From NCBI GenBank assembly GCA_026826555.1, contig JAKSZT010053928.1:45657251-45721250 (forward strand): DNA of 64,000 nt. Direction: 5' to 3'. This stretch comes from Tolypeutes matacus. Lineage: Eukaryota > Chordata > Mammalia > Cingulata > Chlamyphoridae. A program made the translations under genes and the position numbers. The notes under the pieces are model-generated. The model ran no database searches. It had not been told where the DNA came from and saw only the letters and a program-made list of their open reading frames with translations. This document shows, one piece after another, positions 23,166-34,542 of this stretch (position 1 is its first letter; the number at the start of each line of letters is the position of its first letter).

Positions 23166-23783
23166 TGTAATTCCACTTTTCACCTGGAGATAAAGAGAGC
23201 TAGAAAGAGTGACATTTCAGTCCTTTTCAATAATTAAAAATTTGTTGAGTAAACTGAAAGTTCACAATTTTTTTTGAAACTTTGAAGAGCTAAAGTCTCA
23301 GAGCATCCAACTTTCCCAAACTTATATGGAAAAAGTGGCACCTCTAGAGAGATGAGATATGAGCACTAACATACCTGAGATAGACACAGTCAGACACCAG
23401 GAAGGAGAGTTCAGCTAAAACTGGCAAATGGATGGAGGACAAGTGTACACCAGTGAGCGAGTGAGAAGCTAGTAGGGGCCATAGCAATTGCCAGAGTCTG
23501 TACTCACTTAAAGGATTTTCTCCAAAATTTCCACTGGTTGCTTACAGAAAACATTGGAGAAGGTTTTTAAAAAGTAAAATACAAAGAGAGAAAGGAGCTA
23601 TGGGACAATACCAAATAATATAATTCATGTGTAATTGGAATGTCAGAAGGAAAATAGAGATAGAACAGGGCAGAAGAAATATTTGAAGGAATAACAGCTG
23701 AAAATTTTCCAAAATTAATGACAGATACCAAACCACAAATCCAAGAATGTCATAGAAATGAAGCAGAATCAGTATCCATCTCT

Positions 23784-24252
23784 TGGGGATTGAATTTTGT
23801 CCTACAAAAGGCATGTTCAGGTCCCAACCCCTACTTACAAATGGGGTGTAAGCCCATTTGTAAGCAGGACCTTTGTAGATGTTATTAGTTAAGGTGTGTC
23901 CAAACTGAATGAGAGTTGGCCTTAATTAAATATGGCTGAAGACTTATGAGCAAAGGAAATTGACCACAAAAAAGAGAAGCCATGAGGAACAGCCAGAAGT
24001 GGGAAGTCAATGGAAACTGAAAGAGGAAGGAGAAGATATTGCTATGTGCATTGTCATGTGCCAGAAAAGTCAAAGACCAAGGATTGACAGCAGCAAGCCC
24101 AAGAAAGCCACAGTTCTTAGGAGAAACTGTCATCTTGCTGAAGCCTTGATCTTGGACTTCTCTTAGCCTCAAAATCATGATCCAGTAAATTCCCATTGTT
24201 TAAGTTAAATCCAATATACAGTATTTGTTTTAGCAGCTGGGGAACTAAAGTA
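23784..24252 (+). mobile_element. MaLR-type solo LTR inside L1
   Basis: It runs from TGGGGATTGAATTTTGTCC to AGGGAACTAAAGTA-like text. It contains 'cccatttgtaagcaggacct', 'agatgttattagttaaggtg', 'gaagccttgatcttggactt' and 'ggtatttgttttagcagctg'-like wording. 'ccatct' before and 'ccatcc' after are possible remnants of a target duplication. It is the same family as the opposite-strand LTR at 34543-35022. Confidence 0.75.
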
Positions 24253-25054
24253 CCATCCTCCCCCCAAAATTCTCTAGGCATATCACATATTCAAAGTGCT
24301 GTAAAACAGAGACAAAAAGAAAATCGTGAAGACAGTCAGAAAAAAAAGAAGCAATACCTAGAGGACAATAAGGATAAGAAGTATAGCAGACTTATTATAT
24401 GAAACCATACAAACAAGAAGACAATGGAATGACATCTTTAAATTGCTGAGAGAAAAACAACAACCTATCAATCAAAAATTTTATACCTAATGAAAATATC
24501 TTTCAAAATGAAGGAGAAATAAAGGCTTTCTCAGATAAACAAAAATAGGGAATGTATTGCCAGCAAAACTATTCTAAAAGAAACAATGAAGTTATTCAGA
24601 CAGCAAGATTATGATACCAAACATGAACTTGGATCTCTCCCACCGCCCCCTCCCCCCACATACACACAATAAGGAGCACTGGAAGTGGAAAAATGAAAGT
24701 CAAATAAATTTCTTTTTCTATTCTTTCATGCTCTAAAAGACAACTGACCATGTAAAAATAGCAGCAATATATTGTGTGTTTATAGCACACAAAAAATAAA
24801 ATACATGACAATGATAGCACAAAGAATAGGAGGGAGGAATTGAGAATATACTGTTGTAAGTTCCTTGCTGTATATATGAAGTAGTATCATACTATTTGAA
24901 AGTTCACACTGCTTGATTAAAGATATACATGTAAACCCTAGAATAACCATTTTTTAAAAGGTGGACATAAAAAGCCAATAGATGAGATACAGTGTAATTA
25001 TAAAAAATGGTGAATTAAAACAAAATTAGAGAAAGAAAAAGTGTCAAAAACTGA

Positions 25055-25470
25055 GAAGCCTTATATGTTATACTGCTTGCAAACTAACAAATGAGACTGC
25101 CACTGGTTCATAGATGCTAGCTGCTGTACTCTTAGATCAGAGACGTAAGACATTATTCACAGTACAGCAGGCAGCCCGTGCTTAATGTTTGCACCAGTTC
25201 CCCTTGTGGGGACAGGTGGATGCTGCTCACCCAGTGGATTTGTATCACAGTTGAGGAATCCTGGGTGTAGGAAACTCCCAATTTTATAATAAGGAGGTTC
25301 TGGCAAACCTGCCCAACATTTGGAAGGAAGGAAGTCAGGCATTATTTTTGTAATCTTACTCAGAAAACAAATTTACTCTCTGCCCTGGAGGTACACACTA
25401 TCTTTGACTTTCAGGCTGTTTGATATACAAATAACATTGTAAAGATGGTGTGGGACCATAGCTATCACAA
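25055..25470. other. Unidentified segment interrupting sense L1
   Basis: About 400 bases do not fit the surrounding L1 text, which resumes near 'gatgtgtagatacaccatga'. The segment holds 'ttccccttgtggggacaggt', a small palindrome-like stretch, and is less AT-rich than its surroundings. It could be an old LTR or DNA transposon that I do not recognise. Confidence 0.4.
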
Positions 25471-26640
25471 GATGTGTAGATACACCATGAAGAATGGCCT
25501 CCCTACACAAAGAACAGATGAAACAAATAGAAAACAGCTAGCTGGAGGGTAGATTTTAATCCAACCGCATCAATAATCACATTAAATGTGATTGGATTAA
25601 ATATACCAGTTAAAAGTCAGCCCACATGCTGCCTACCAGAAACCCACTTTCAATATAAAGACATTGCTAGGTTAAAAATAAAAGGATGGAAAAGATACAC
25701 CGTGCAAACACTAACCATGAGAAAGTGAGTATGTTGATAATAATAGCAGTGGAAATAGAATTTAGAACAAGGATGATAAGGGACATTGCATAATGATAAA
25801 ACGGTCAACTGTGCAAGAAGACATAATAATCCTAAATGTGTGTAAACCTAATGACAGAGCTTCAAAATACATGAAGCAAAAATGGATAGACTGAAGGGAG
25901 AAACAGACAAATCCACAGCTGTGGTTGAAGTCTACAAAACTTTACTCTCAGTGATTGATAGAGCAATTACTAAGGACATGAAAGACCTGACGACATAGTC
26001 TGCCAGCTTGATCTAATTGACATAGAATTGTCCTCCTAACAACACTAGAATACGCTTTTTTTTTTCAAATGCACATAAAACATTCACCACATTCAAGGCC
26101 ATAATCAAACCTTAACAAATTTAAAAGCGTTGAAATCATACAAAGAATATACTTGGATCATTATGGAATTAAACTAGGAAACAATAACAGGAAGATATCT
26201 GGAAATTCTCGAATATTTGTAAATTTAACAACACATTCCTAAATAACCAATGTGTTAAAGAGGATGTCCCAAGGGAAATTTTTTTAATATTTTGAAATAA
26301 AATGAAAATGAAAATACAATGTATTAAAATTTGTGGGATACTGCTAAAGCAGGACTTAAGGGGAAATTTACATCTAAAAGCAGTAATCTAAACTTCTACC
26401 TTAAGATATTAGAAAAGAACAATTTAAACCCAGAGCAAGCAGGAGGAAGAAAATAATAAATATAAGATCAGAAATCAGTATAATTGAAAACAGAAAAACA
26501 ATAGAGAAAAATCCGATAAACCAAAAGTTGGCTTTTTGAAAAACCAATGAAATTGATAAACCTCTAGACAGACTAAGACAAAAGAGAGAAGACAAACTGC
26601 AAATATTTTTCAAATCTTCTTTAAGTCTAAAATTATATCA

Positions 26641-26993
26641 AATATAAGGTTTAAAAAAGCTATAGGGCTCTTTCTATACCATAAAAACTGACTGTAACAT
26701 GTACTCAGTAAATATTTGCTGAATGAAGCTGAATTAGGTGTCCTAGGAGCACGGGGCAGAGGTTGAGAGCAGGAAATGAATGGTTTCATATTTGCCAAAT
26801 TTGTTCCTTAAAGAGTAAAGTATTATCTGTGAATTGAGATTTTTGGCTACAGGTGTAGTATATGAAAATCAGTGTGTAGATTATTTAAAATGATGAATCT
26901 TTAAAGTTGTTTAATAAAAAGTAGTGGGAATTCCTATTTGAATTTTGATTCTGATATTTTTACCAGAAAACTTTGAGTCTAATGTAGGTACCC
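26641..26993. other. Unassigned sequence
   Basis: The only hint is 'tactcagtaaatatttgctg' at about 26702-26721, which resembles the 3' end of an L2 or MIR. The rest is unassigned. Confidence 0.4.
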
Positions 26994-27442
26994 TGTACTG
27001 GTCTGCTAGGGCAGCTGTAACAAAGTACCACAGAGCAGGTGGCTTCAAACAACAGACATTTATTCTCGCCCAGCTTTGGAGACCAGTTGTCTGAAATCAA
27101 GGTGTCAGCAGGGCTGTGCTCCCTCCAGAGACTCTAGGGAAGAATCCTTCCTTGCCTCATCTTTTCTGATGGCTGCCAGCTCTCCTGGAAGTTCTTTATG
27201 CTAGTGGCAGCCTAACTTGAATTTCAGCCACCATTGTCACATGGCCTTTTTCCCTCTATGTCTGTTTCCATATTTCCCTGTTCCTATAAGGATACCAGTC
27301 CTGATGGATTTAGGGTCCAACCTAATCCAGAATGACCTTGTCTTAGCTTGATTATATCTGCAAATTTTGTTTCTAAAGGAAGTCAAATTCACAGATTCCA
27401 GGGGACATGAATGTTTAGGGGACACTCTTCAAATCCAGTACA
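26994..27442 (-). mobile_element. MLT1/MST-type MaLR solo LTR
   Basis: A 449-bp block has perfect 8-bp inverted ends, TGTACTGG and CCAGTACA. The plus strand gives the antisense MaLR order: 'gtctgctagggcagctgtaa', 'caaagtaccacagagcaggt', 'atcaaggtgtcagcagggct', 'cctataaggataccagtcct'. This is a well-known placental LTR type. I see no clean target duplication. Confidence 0.82.
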
Positions 27443-27462
27443 CCTTTTAAAAATTAGCGGAG

Positions 27463-27690
27463 GGTGGGGCAGATGTGGCTCAAGCGGTTGGACGTCTGCT
27501 TCCCACGTGGGAGGTCCTGGATTCGGTTCCCAGTGCCTCCTGGAAAAACAAACAAACAACAAGCAAAACAGACGAGGGAACTAATTCAGGGGAGCTGATG
27601 TAGCTCAGTGGTTGAGCGCTGGCTTCCCACGTATGAGGTCCCAGGTTCATTCCCTGGCCCCTGGTACCTCAAAAAAAAAAAAAAAAAAAA
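27463..27690 (+). mobile_element. DAS SINE, composite of two arm types
   Basis: The first arm, 'gggcagatgtggctcaagcg', ends at 'tgcctcctgg' plus an A-rich linker. The second arm, 'ggggagctgatgtagctcag', is of another DAS type with 'ggttcattccctggcccctg' and a pure A tail. Flanking 'aaaattagcggag' and 'aaaaatagtggag' (27450-27462 and 27689-27701) form the target duplication with small changes. The two arms are different, so it is a heterodimer. Confidence 0.87.
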
Positions 27691-27839
27691 AAATAGTGGA
27701 GAGTCATTTTAAGAAATTAGTTCTTATTCTTTGAAGACTGTTGGGGTTAGGAAGCTTTGACAAAAATGCTTTTGACTCGGAATGTGATGGGTATCTATCT
27801 TGAGGGATTATCTAGAGACTATGAGATTCTAATGCTGTC

Positions 27840-28640
27840 TTTTTAAAATATATATTTTATTACAGAAGTTGTGAACTTACAAAACAAACTTGCACATGTG
27901 TGGAATTCCCATACAACACCCCTCCACCAACAAGCCAAACCGTTGTAGCACATTTGTTACAGATTATGAGATAATATCATCAGACTATTACCACTAACTG
28001 TGGTCCATAGCATATATTTGGCATATTTTCCATATCCCCCTATTATTAACACAGTACATCTTTGGCACTGATGCAAGAATATTACAGTATTGCTGTTAAT
28101 ATAGTCCATTGGTTACATTAATTGTATTTTTCCCATGCTTCTCCACATTCCCACCACCCTGCAATAGTGATGTACATCCATTCTAATTCATAGGACATTC
28201 TTGCATTTGTACTATTAACCACAATTCTCATCTACCTCTGGGTTCACTGTGTTATTCAGTCCCAAGATTATTCTATAGCTTTCTTTCAATTGACATTTTC
28301 ATCCCTAGGTGACACTTTTCAGCCACAATGTGTTAACATCAACTCTATCCATTTCCACACTTTTACAGTCAAGTTAATTAAAACTTCTACATACATTAAG
28401 CATCAGTACTCCTTTGCAGCCCTCCTCTTCTCTCCTAATAACCTATACTCTAGGTTTTAACTCTATGTGTTTATTCTTCGTATTTATTTCATTTTAGTGA
28501 GACCATGCAATATTTGTCTTATTTCACTTAGCATAATGTCTTCAAGATTCATCCATGTTATCATATATGTCCCAATTCATTTCTTCTTACTGCATCATAG
28601 TATTCCATCATATGCATATACCACATTTTGCTTATCCATC
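27840..28640 (-). mobile_element. LINE-1 3' end, 5'-truncated
   Basis: The plus strand carries antisense L1 3' UTR text: 'acattaagcatcagtactcc', 'agtgagaccatgcaatattt', 'ttagcataatgtcttcaaga', 'catcatagtattccatcata'. It parallels 53700-54000 of the distal L1. The copy stops after 'ccacattttgcttatccatc'. It is a typical short, dead insertion of the same broad L1 lineage. Confidence 0.82.
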
Positions 28641-30633
28641 TAATTTTCTTTTGTTACCTGGAATTTGCATAGCTATCTCTCTAGTAAATAGTAACCTTTC
28701 AAATTACATTTTTACACTGTTAATTACATACATGATTGTCATAGTGCCTTAATTAAAAGTTCTATATTCATCATTAATTTACCCATCAAAGTAATGTTAT
28801 TGCTTGCAAGAAATTCAATTTCCAGTGTCTGCCAGATCCTCCCATACAGAACAGGTGTGAGCAAACACAAAAACTTGGTCCTGCTCAGTGTCTTTTTGTA
28901 CTTGGGTCTTACTGAGAAAAGCACATGTTATTTTAACCTTTTCCTGCTGTGCCCAGTGACGAAGACTTCTTTGAAGCCGGTCTGAACGTGTTTTGTTCTT
29001 CCCCTGTGCGGCCTCTTTCTGTCACAATTTGTGTTCCCTCTCCCCCTGGGAGTTGCTCTATGGATGCATTTTATACCCCTCTGTTTGCTTCCAAGCTTTA
29101 TCATTTTACTTTTGACTTTGGCTTTGTTCCTTCAAACTTTCTGCTTTCATTTGACAAGCCCTTCAAGGGTAAGAGCAGAAAGATTCAGGAAAGCAGTGTT
29201 TTAAAATATTGTTAAATTCCCAGTATTGCCCTGTTAGATTAATTCGTGTGGAAAACGTTTGGGTGATTAAAAAAAAAACAAACAAAAACACCTGTGTTTT
29301 GAAAAGAAGCTACCCATTGATGTATACAATACTATTTTGCCTTCAAAACACTTGTTTCTACGACCTTAAGTGCTATTTTCTATACAGGGCTTTCTGTTTC
29401 TTGACTGGCAAACAGTGAGTTTGCCTCACTATTCTTCAGTTTGCGTCAATCCACTCTCTAGCTAGACAAAGAAAAGGTCGTTAGAACCAAATTCAGTACT
29501 GGATTGATTGAAGCATAAAGCCTCATGGAGATTAAGCATTAACGTGTTTTGCTCTTTATTTGGACTAATACCAGTTTTACGGGGAGAGGGTAAAGTTTTA
29601 GCAAAGCAGACAGCAGAGGGCAAGGTGGTAGTTAATTGGAAGGTGAGAGGGTGAAATGCTACTTTTTAGAATGCTTGACATCGCCTGAGACCCATTTGGT
29701 ATTTGCCAATATATTTTACATCACAGCTCACAGCCAGACTCACACATACACATACCATGCACGCACACCTGCAGGCACATGTATGAAACACAATGTCATA
29801 AAAACACCTTTCCTTTACTAGGCGTGACTCATGCTCACATTTTCTATTCTATGCTCTCTGAAATTGCTGGTCACAAATGACTGCATTGATTTCATGACCC
29901 GTTAATAGGTGGCAACCCACAGTTTGCATAACTCTGCTTTAGAGACGAGGACTATTCATTTCCATGGATAAATTTTCCCATTTGCTTATTTCTTAATAAA
30001 CCTTTTCATTGTCTTCTTTCTCTCATTTCAAGCAGTGGCCACTACTATTTGTTAAATGGATCATAACTTCTCATGACCTGGTTAAAGACTTGGTGATGTA
30101 AATAAAGGAAGATTGAAGTTCTGAAAGCCCATGGCTTAAATGTCAAAAAAGTAAACTCATGACCTCTTGGGAACAAATGGACAGTTATGTGACAATGAGG
30201 AGGCAGGGCTAAAAAAGCTGTTAATCACAGTCAGAATCTGGAGGTTTAATATAAGCAAAGTCCACCTTCTGTTCAGTAAAGTACATTGGTTTACAGAAAA
30301 TAAATATTTAGATTTCATCTAATATATGTACATTGTATAGCAGGAGGTATTGGAAACTTCTTCCTCAGTGGGAGAGTAATGAACTCTAAAAATTAATTGA
30401 ATCTACCCCTGGATCAACAGTGGTATATGCTGTTAAAGGTTAATGTCACCCCAGGCTAATAGCCTTCCCACCCAATCACCAAGCGGTACAACTCTACTTT
30501 ACATAATATGGAGGACTACTGGGAAGCCCTCAGGGCATCTTTCTGGGGAAAGAGCTTTCTGTTTGAGAAAAGGTACTTGTGCTTAAGTGGCTCTCCACCC
30601 ACATAAGGCTGTACATAGAATAACATGCGTGGT
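28641..30633. other. Unassigned, repeat-poor sequence
   Basis: About 2 kb without a recognisable repeat, apart from a CA-rich stretch near 29735-29775. Short open frames have no domain and no codon pattern I can defend. It could hold regulatory sequence, but nothing specific can be read. Confidence 0.4.
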
Positions 30634-31083
30634 TGTATTAGTCAGGGTTCTCTCGGGAAACAGAATCAACAGGAGATATCTGTCAATAATATGAGATTTT
30701 ATGAGTCTTTCACGCGACCGTGGGGATGAACAAGTCCAGGTTCTGCAGGCAGGCTGCAAACCAGGGGTTCCGATAAAAGTCCGATGAAAGGTCCTTGATG
30801 AGTTTCTGGGAGAAGTTGGCTGTCCAAAGACGAGCTGGGAAATCCTCTCTGAATGTTGAAATCACTTCCCCTTTTAAGGTATTCAACTGATTGGATAAAG
30901 TGTCACCCATTGCTGATGCAATCTCCCTGATTGATGCAAATGTAATCAGCCATCAGTGCAGTAAACTCACTGGTAATCGAAGTCCATAAATGCTCTTGTT
31001 ATTACAATTATCCCAGTGCTTGCTGGACCTAACACCTGGACACAATTACCTAGCTGAGTTGACACATTAGCCTAACCATCACA
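30634..31083 (-). mobile_element. ERVL-type solo LTR with perfect target duplication
   Basis: A 450-bp block begins TGTATTAGTCAGGG and ends CTAACCATCACA on the plus strand. On the minus strand this is TGTGATGG...CTAATACA, the ends of MLT2/ERVL LTRs. It is flanked by an exact 5-bp duplication, gtggt, at 30629-30633 and 31084-31088, the length made by ERVL integrases. The inside contains no coding sequence. It is a solo LTR, and its intact ends suggest a younger insertion than the MLT1 copies. Confidence 0.87.
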
Positions 31084-31340
31084 GTGGTTTTTAGAAATAT
31101 TGATTCCAACGAGCCACCAGGATTGAGTACAATTTAAATGAAAGGAAAGGAAATGCTTGCAGTGCACTGGTGGAAGCAAAGACAAATTGGAAATCTGAGC
31201 TGAGAATCCACAACTGACTGTAGGGCCTGGCCCTCTTTCCCATTCTTTTCCTGCTGCCGCACTCCCACGACAGCTGTTGTGAGAAATGTAGAAGGCAACG
31301 GGTGTCAGGTACCCCTGCTGAAGTCCTGGGAAGTCCACAC

Positions 31341-31410
31341 CCGTGTTACTCAAAGTGTGGTCCCCACACCCGCAACATCAGCATTACCTGGAGGATGGTT
31401 AGAGGGGAGT
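31341..31410 (+). mobile_element. hAT-Charlie relic (MER3/MER5-like)
   Basis: The wording 'actcaaagtgtggtccccac' followed by 'aacatcagcattacctgg' is typical of the 5' half of small non-autonomous hAT elements in placental mammals. Only this end is clear; the other end is lost or too diverged. Confidence 0.6.
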
Positions 31411-31644
31411 TGGGGTGGAGAAAATGGCGGTAGCCCTAGTTCTATGAGGGATGAATGGAAGGACCGCTGGCCATAATAGACATGCTCAAAAAATGGTAAG
31501 ACAGTGCTTCTTCCTTAATCCTGTATGTCAGAGAGGAAGAGGAAGTTGTCCAGCATTTTCCTTCATCAGATAAATCTCAAGACAAACACAATTGATAATG
31601 AAATTTCTGAATTACATGAAACAAAAAGTCAGCAGATTAACGGA

Positions 31645-31740
31645 TTCCATTAATACAATATAAGCTCCATATGGGTAGGGAATTTTATTTATTTTATTCA
31701 TTGCTGTATCTCCAATCAATATCTGATTCCTATTCAACAA
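31645..31740 (+). mobile_element. L2 LINE 3' fragment
   Basis: 'aatataagctccatatgggt' followed by 'attcattgctgtatctccaa' matches the common 3' part of L2. The 5' part of the element is not visible. Confidence 0.65.
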
Positions 31741-31814
31741 CTCCCCTTCCCCGCCCCCATACAAACACACACTCACATAGACGTACACACAGGAAAAGTC
31801 TATACATCAGTTCA

Positions 31815-32185
31815 GGTAGAATAGACTATGTTGGGGTAACAAACAGCCTCAACCCCTTCTCATTCACATACAAGTCCATTGTAGTTCAGTGGAGGAACTC
31901 TGCTTGTTGTCTCAGAGCCACCCAGGCTGATGGAGGCTTTGTCTTAGCATGCGCTTCCCAGGAACCATGGCAGAGGAAAAGGAAGTGGGCACACTGCACA
32001 TCATCTTTGAAAGGCTTCCAGCCAGAGTGACATATGATACTTTCATTCACCTTTCCTTGACCAAAGCAAGTCATGTGGTCATGCCCAACTTCAGTGGGAG
32101 CAGAGATGTGAAATCTTAACACGCATCCAGGAGTAAAATGGAAAATATTTGGTGACCCACACTAGTGAACACTACAACTGAGAGG
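31815..32185 (-). mobile_element. Ancient LTR-like repeat
   Basis: The plus strand contains 'tatgttggggtaacaaacag', 'cacccaggctgatggaggct', 'accaaagcaagtcatgtggt' and 'atatttggtgaccca'. These fit a widespread old placental LTR (MaLR/ERVL kind) in antisense. The exact family is uncertain. The two overlapping frames of 119 and 78 residues here are chance frames in the repeat. Confidence 0.55.
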
Positions 32186-32309
32186 TGCTAAGGAGAGCTT
32201 ATATATCAAATTCTAGGGAAACGCAGATGAGAAGGTAATTGATTTTCTTAATTAAGGAGGAAAAATTAATAACTTTCAAAACACTTTCAAATATGGAGTT
32301 GTTTAAAGA

Positions 32310-33170
32310 AAATTGTAGTTTGGTGCCTTGCCAGTAGGCCCTGCTTTGGAGTTTGTGCTCCTGAGAGTGATAGCGTTGGACTCAGTTATGGCTTCCCTAC
32401 ACATGGCTCATCTGTCCCTTCTATTTAAAACTATACTTGGTGCTGGAGCTTGTAGGTGTATATCCAAGAGACTGGAATCTTTGGGCTGTCCATGTGCCAG
32501 TTGGGCCCAGAGCCTCAGTGAAGTTGTAACACCTACTCTCCAGTTCATTGGACTCACCCAGGACAACTAACAAGGAGGTGAGGATTGACAACCACCATAT
32601 CAAGGAAATGAGAGAGCCTACAACTGCAAGCAAGAGAGTCCCATCCATCGGCTGCATGGATCGAAGCCCCTCTCAATTAGAGGTGGAGTGGACATCACCA
32701 TCCCAGAATCCTCAGGAATGGGGAATGAACTATGGACTAGAGTGGACTTGTGGGTATTCTACTACAGACATATTGTGATTCTAGCAATGGAAAAAATTAT
32801 AACATTGATGTGGAGGCAGTGGCCTCTGGGGGCAGGGAGAGGGAAACATAGTTGTAATACAGGGGCTTTTTCGGGACTTGGGAATCATCCTGAATGACGT
32901 TGCAACGACAGATATAGGCCATTTTATATTGTCCCATAACATGCAGAACTGTGTGGGAGAGAGTGTAGACTACAATGTGAACTGTGGTCCATGCTCAGTG
33001 GCAAAATGCCCCAGGATGTGTTTATCAGTTGCAATGAATGTGCCACACTAATGAAGGGTGTTGTTTATGTGGGAGGGTGTGGGAGGTGTGGGGAGTGAAG
33101 CACATGAGAATCCCTATATTTTTTGTGTAACATTTATGAAATCTAATTATCTTTTAAAAAATAAAAAAAT
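32310..33170 (+). mobile_element. L1-type 3' UTR element, copy 1
   Basis: About 860 bases are alike, in reverse, to 57252-58470: both have 'acaactgcaagcaaga', 'atcaccatcccagaatcctc'-like text, 'gtgccacactaatgaa' and a terminal 'tgtaacatttatg...atcttttaaaaaataaaa'. The A-rich end and the variable 5' end fit a 5'-truncated LINE 3' UTR of a xenarthran L1 lineage. No coding part is present. The terminal part also matches 1843-1922. Confidence 0.7.
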
Positions 33171-33225
33171 AAAAGAAGTTGGATATTTTGAGCCACCAAA
33201 AAAAAAGAAGAAGAAAGAAAATTGT

Positions 33226-33262
33226 AATTGTTTTCTACAATTACAATTTGTAGAAAACAATT
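33226..33262. repeat. Short inverted repeat (hairpin)
   Basis: A perfect 15-base inverted repeat, aattgttttctacaa at 33226-33240 and ttgtagaaaacaatt at 33248-33262, has a 7-base loop. It sits exactly between the two 3' UTR copies. It may be a junction by-product; no function is evident. Confidence 0.85.
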
Positions 33263-33548
33263 TCTTTGGGAGTTGGAGGTTGTCCTGAGTACTGTTGTGG
33301 CAATGGATGTAGGCCATTTTAAATCAGCACACACCACTCAGAACTGAGTGGGAGAGAGTGTGGTCTACAGTGTGAACTGTGGTCTATGGTTGGTGGCAAG
33401 GCTCCAGGATGTGTAAGTTCATTGAGGTTGGTGGGCCACACTGTGGGAGATGTTTGTGTGGGATGTGGTGGGAGGTGTGGGAGGTGGGCAACATGGGAAT
33501 CCCAGTGGGTTCTGTGTAATATTTTAGGTAATCTAAGCAACTCTTAAA
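33263..33548 (+). mobile_element. L1-type 3' UTR element, copy 2
   Basis: This repeats the final part of copy 1: 'tgtaggccattttaaatc', 'gagtgggagagagtgtggtc', 'tgtgaactgtggtctatg', 'gggccacactgtgggagatg' and 'tgtgtaatattttag'. It corresponds to 32873-33155, so the spacing is about 395 bases. Differences between the copies are many, which favours separate insertion over recent duplication. Confidence 0.7.
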
Positions 33549-33720
33549 ATATATGTATATATATATATATATAAATAACATTTTTGTAAGCAAATACACA
33601 TATATGCATATATATTTATATATCATTTTACAAATGTTTGTATGTATTGTGAGAATTTTGATTTTTACCCATAATAAAAAAAAAAATAAAATAAAAAATA
33701 AAAATAAAAAAAAAATTAAT
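33549..33720. repeat. AT microsatellite and A-rich simple repeat
   Basis: A (TA)n run near 33552-33576 with a degenerate TA-rich continuation is followed by an A-rich run of AAAAT-like units at about 33675-33718. It forms the tail region of the preceding element. Confidence 0.8.
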
Positions 33721-33759
33721 TTTATAATACATGAAAATTATTTCCATTGAAGAAATACA

Positions 33760-33835
33760 TCAGATGATTCTCTGCTTCTTTGCTTATCTTCTTTCCCTCT
33801 GCATGGAATGTCTGCCTTCTTAATTTCTTCAGGAG
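33760..33835 (+). mobile_element. L2 LINE fragment
   Basis: 'tctctgcatggaatgtctgc'-type wording matches the L2 3' region. It is short and diverged. Confidence 0.5.
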
Positions 33836-33954
33836 GTTGACAGATTTTTGTGATATCATCATGGAAATGTGGAGTAGATCCTATAATGTTAGGTAGATTC
33901 ATAACTGATGAATGATTTGAGGTGTTTGGATAGAGATCTCTAGCAGTGTGCCAA

Positions 33955-34165
33955 CAATTTTGCTCTCATTTGACATTTTTATCATGGACCTGGATGAAGA
34001 CATGGAAGACATACATACCACATTTTCAGAAGACATGCAATTAGGAGGGCTAAGTCATATGTTGGCTGGAAAATATCAGAATTCAGAAAGATGTTGATAT
34101 ACCAAAATGTCATGAAAACCACAAGATGAACTTAACAAAAGGCAAATGAAAGCCTTATTTTCAGG
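33955..34165 (+). mobile_element. L3/CR1-like LINE reverse-transcriptase fossil
   Basis: 'ttatcatggacctggatgaa', 'attttcagaagacatgcaat' and 'aggagggctaagtcatatg' follow the order of the CR1/L3 reverse-transcriptase stretch around the conserved F(A/S)DD site, which reads '...gatgacctggatgaagg...tttgcagatgac' in better copies. CR1/L3 is among the oldest LINE types kept in mammals. The frame is broken. Confidence 0.6.
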
Positions 34166-34542
34166 TTAAAAAATTACAATTATGTATATATTTTATATAT
34201 CACTTTACTCCAATGCAGATGTATGGTGAGCTCTAAAGATATATAAAATAAAATAGGTGACCTAAATTAAAACTAGTTGAGACAGAATAAGTAAAACTAA
34301 AGTTGGGGCAAAGACAGAACCAAAAAGGGGGCTAAAAGTATCTGTCATAGTTTATATACTTAGGATATGAGAAAGTAAATAAGAGTAAAATGGCTAGATA
34401 AAGTGTTCATGAAGATTGTTGAAGAAACAGAGTTCAACAGGGCTCAGGAAGGAATCAGGACAGGGATAGCAAGTAGCGGTAGGCTTATGTTTCAATTCTG
34501 ATTGATTGGTATAAGTGTATTCTTAGAGCAGTGTTATAGGAG
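34166..34542. other. Unassigned sequence
   Basis: No recognisable feature. It could be further decayed LINE sequence. Confidence 0.4.

Larger units (their letters stand above)
23166..26640 (+). mobile_element. Old LINE-1, sense orientation
   Basis: The plus strand reads L1 in the sense direction: 'ggaataacagctgaaaattt', 'gccagcaaaactattctaaa', 'caataatcacattaaatgtg' (start of the ORF2 endonuclease), 'ggataagaagt'-type linker, 'attttgaaataaaatgaaaa', and 'gaaaacagaaaaacaataga' near 26490. It is cut off near 26640 before the RT domain. A MaLR LTR (23784-24252) and an unidentified segment (about 25055-25470) interrupt it. All frames are broken. Confidence 0.85.

Noticed and set aside
27463..27690. 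Possible real tRNA genes in the SINE arms
   Set aside because: A- and B-box text is present, but the arms do not fold into a full cloverleaf with a proper anticodon stem by eye. They have SINE tails and target duplications.
31671..32030. Plus-strand frame of 119 residues
   Set aside because: It spans an L2 fragment and an old LTR-like repeat.
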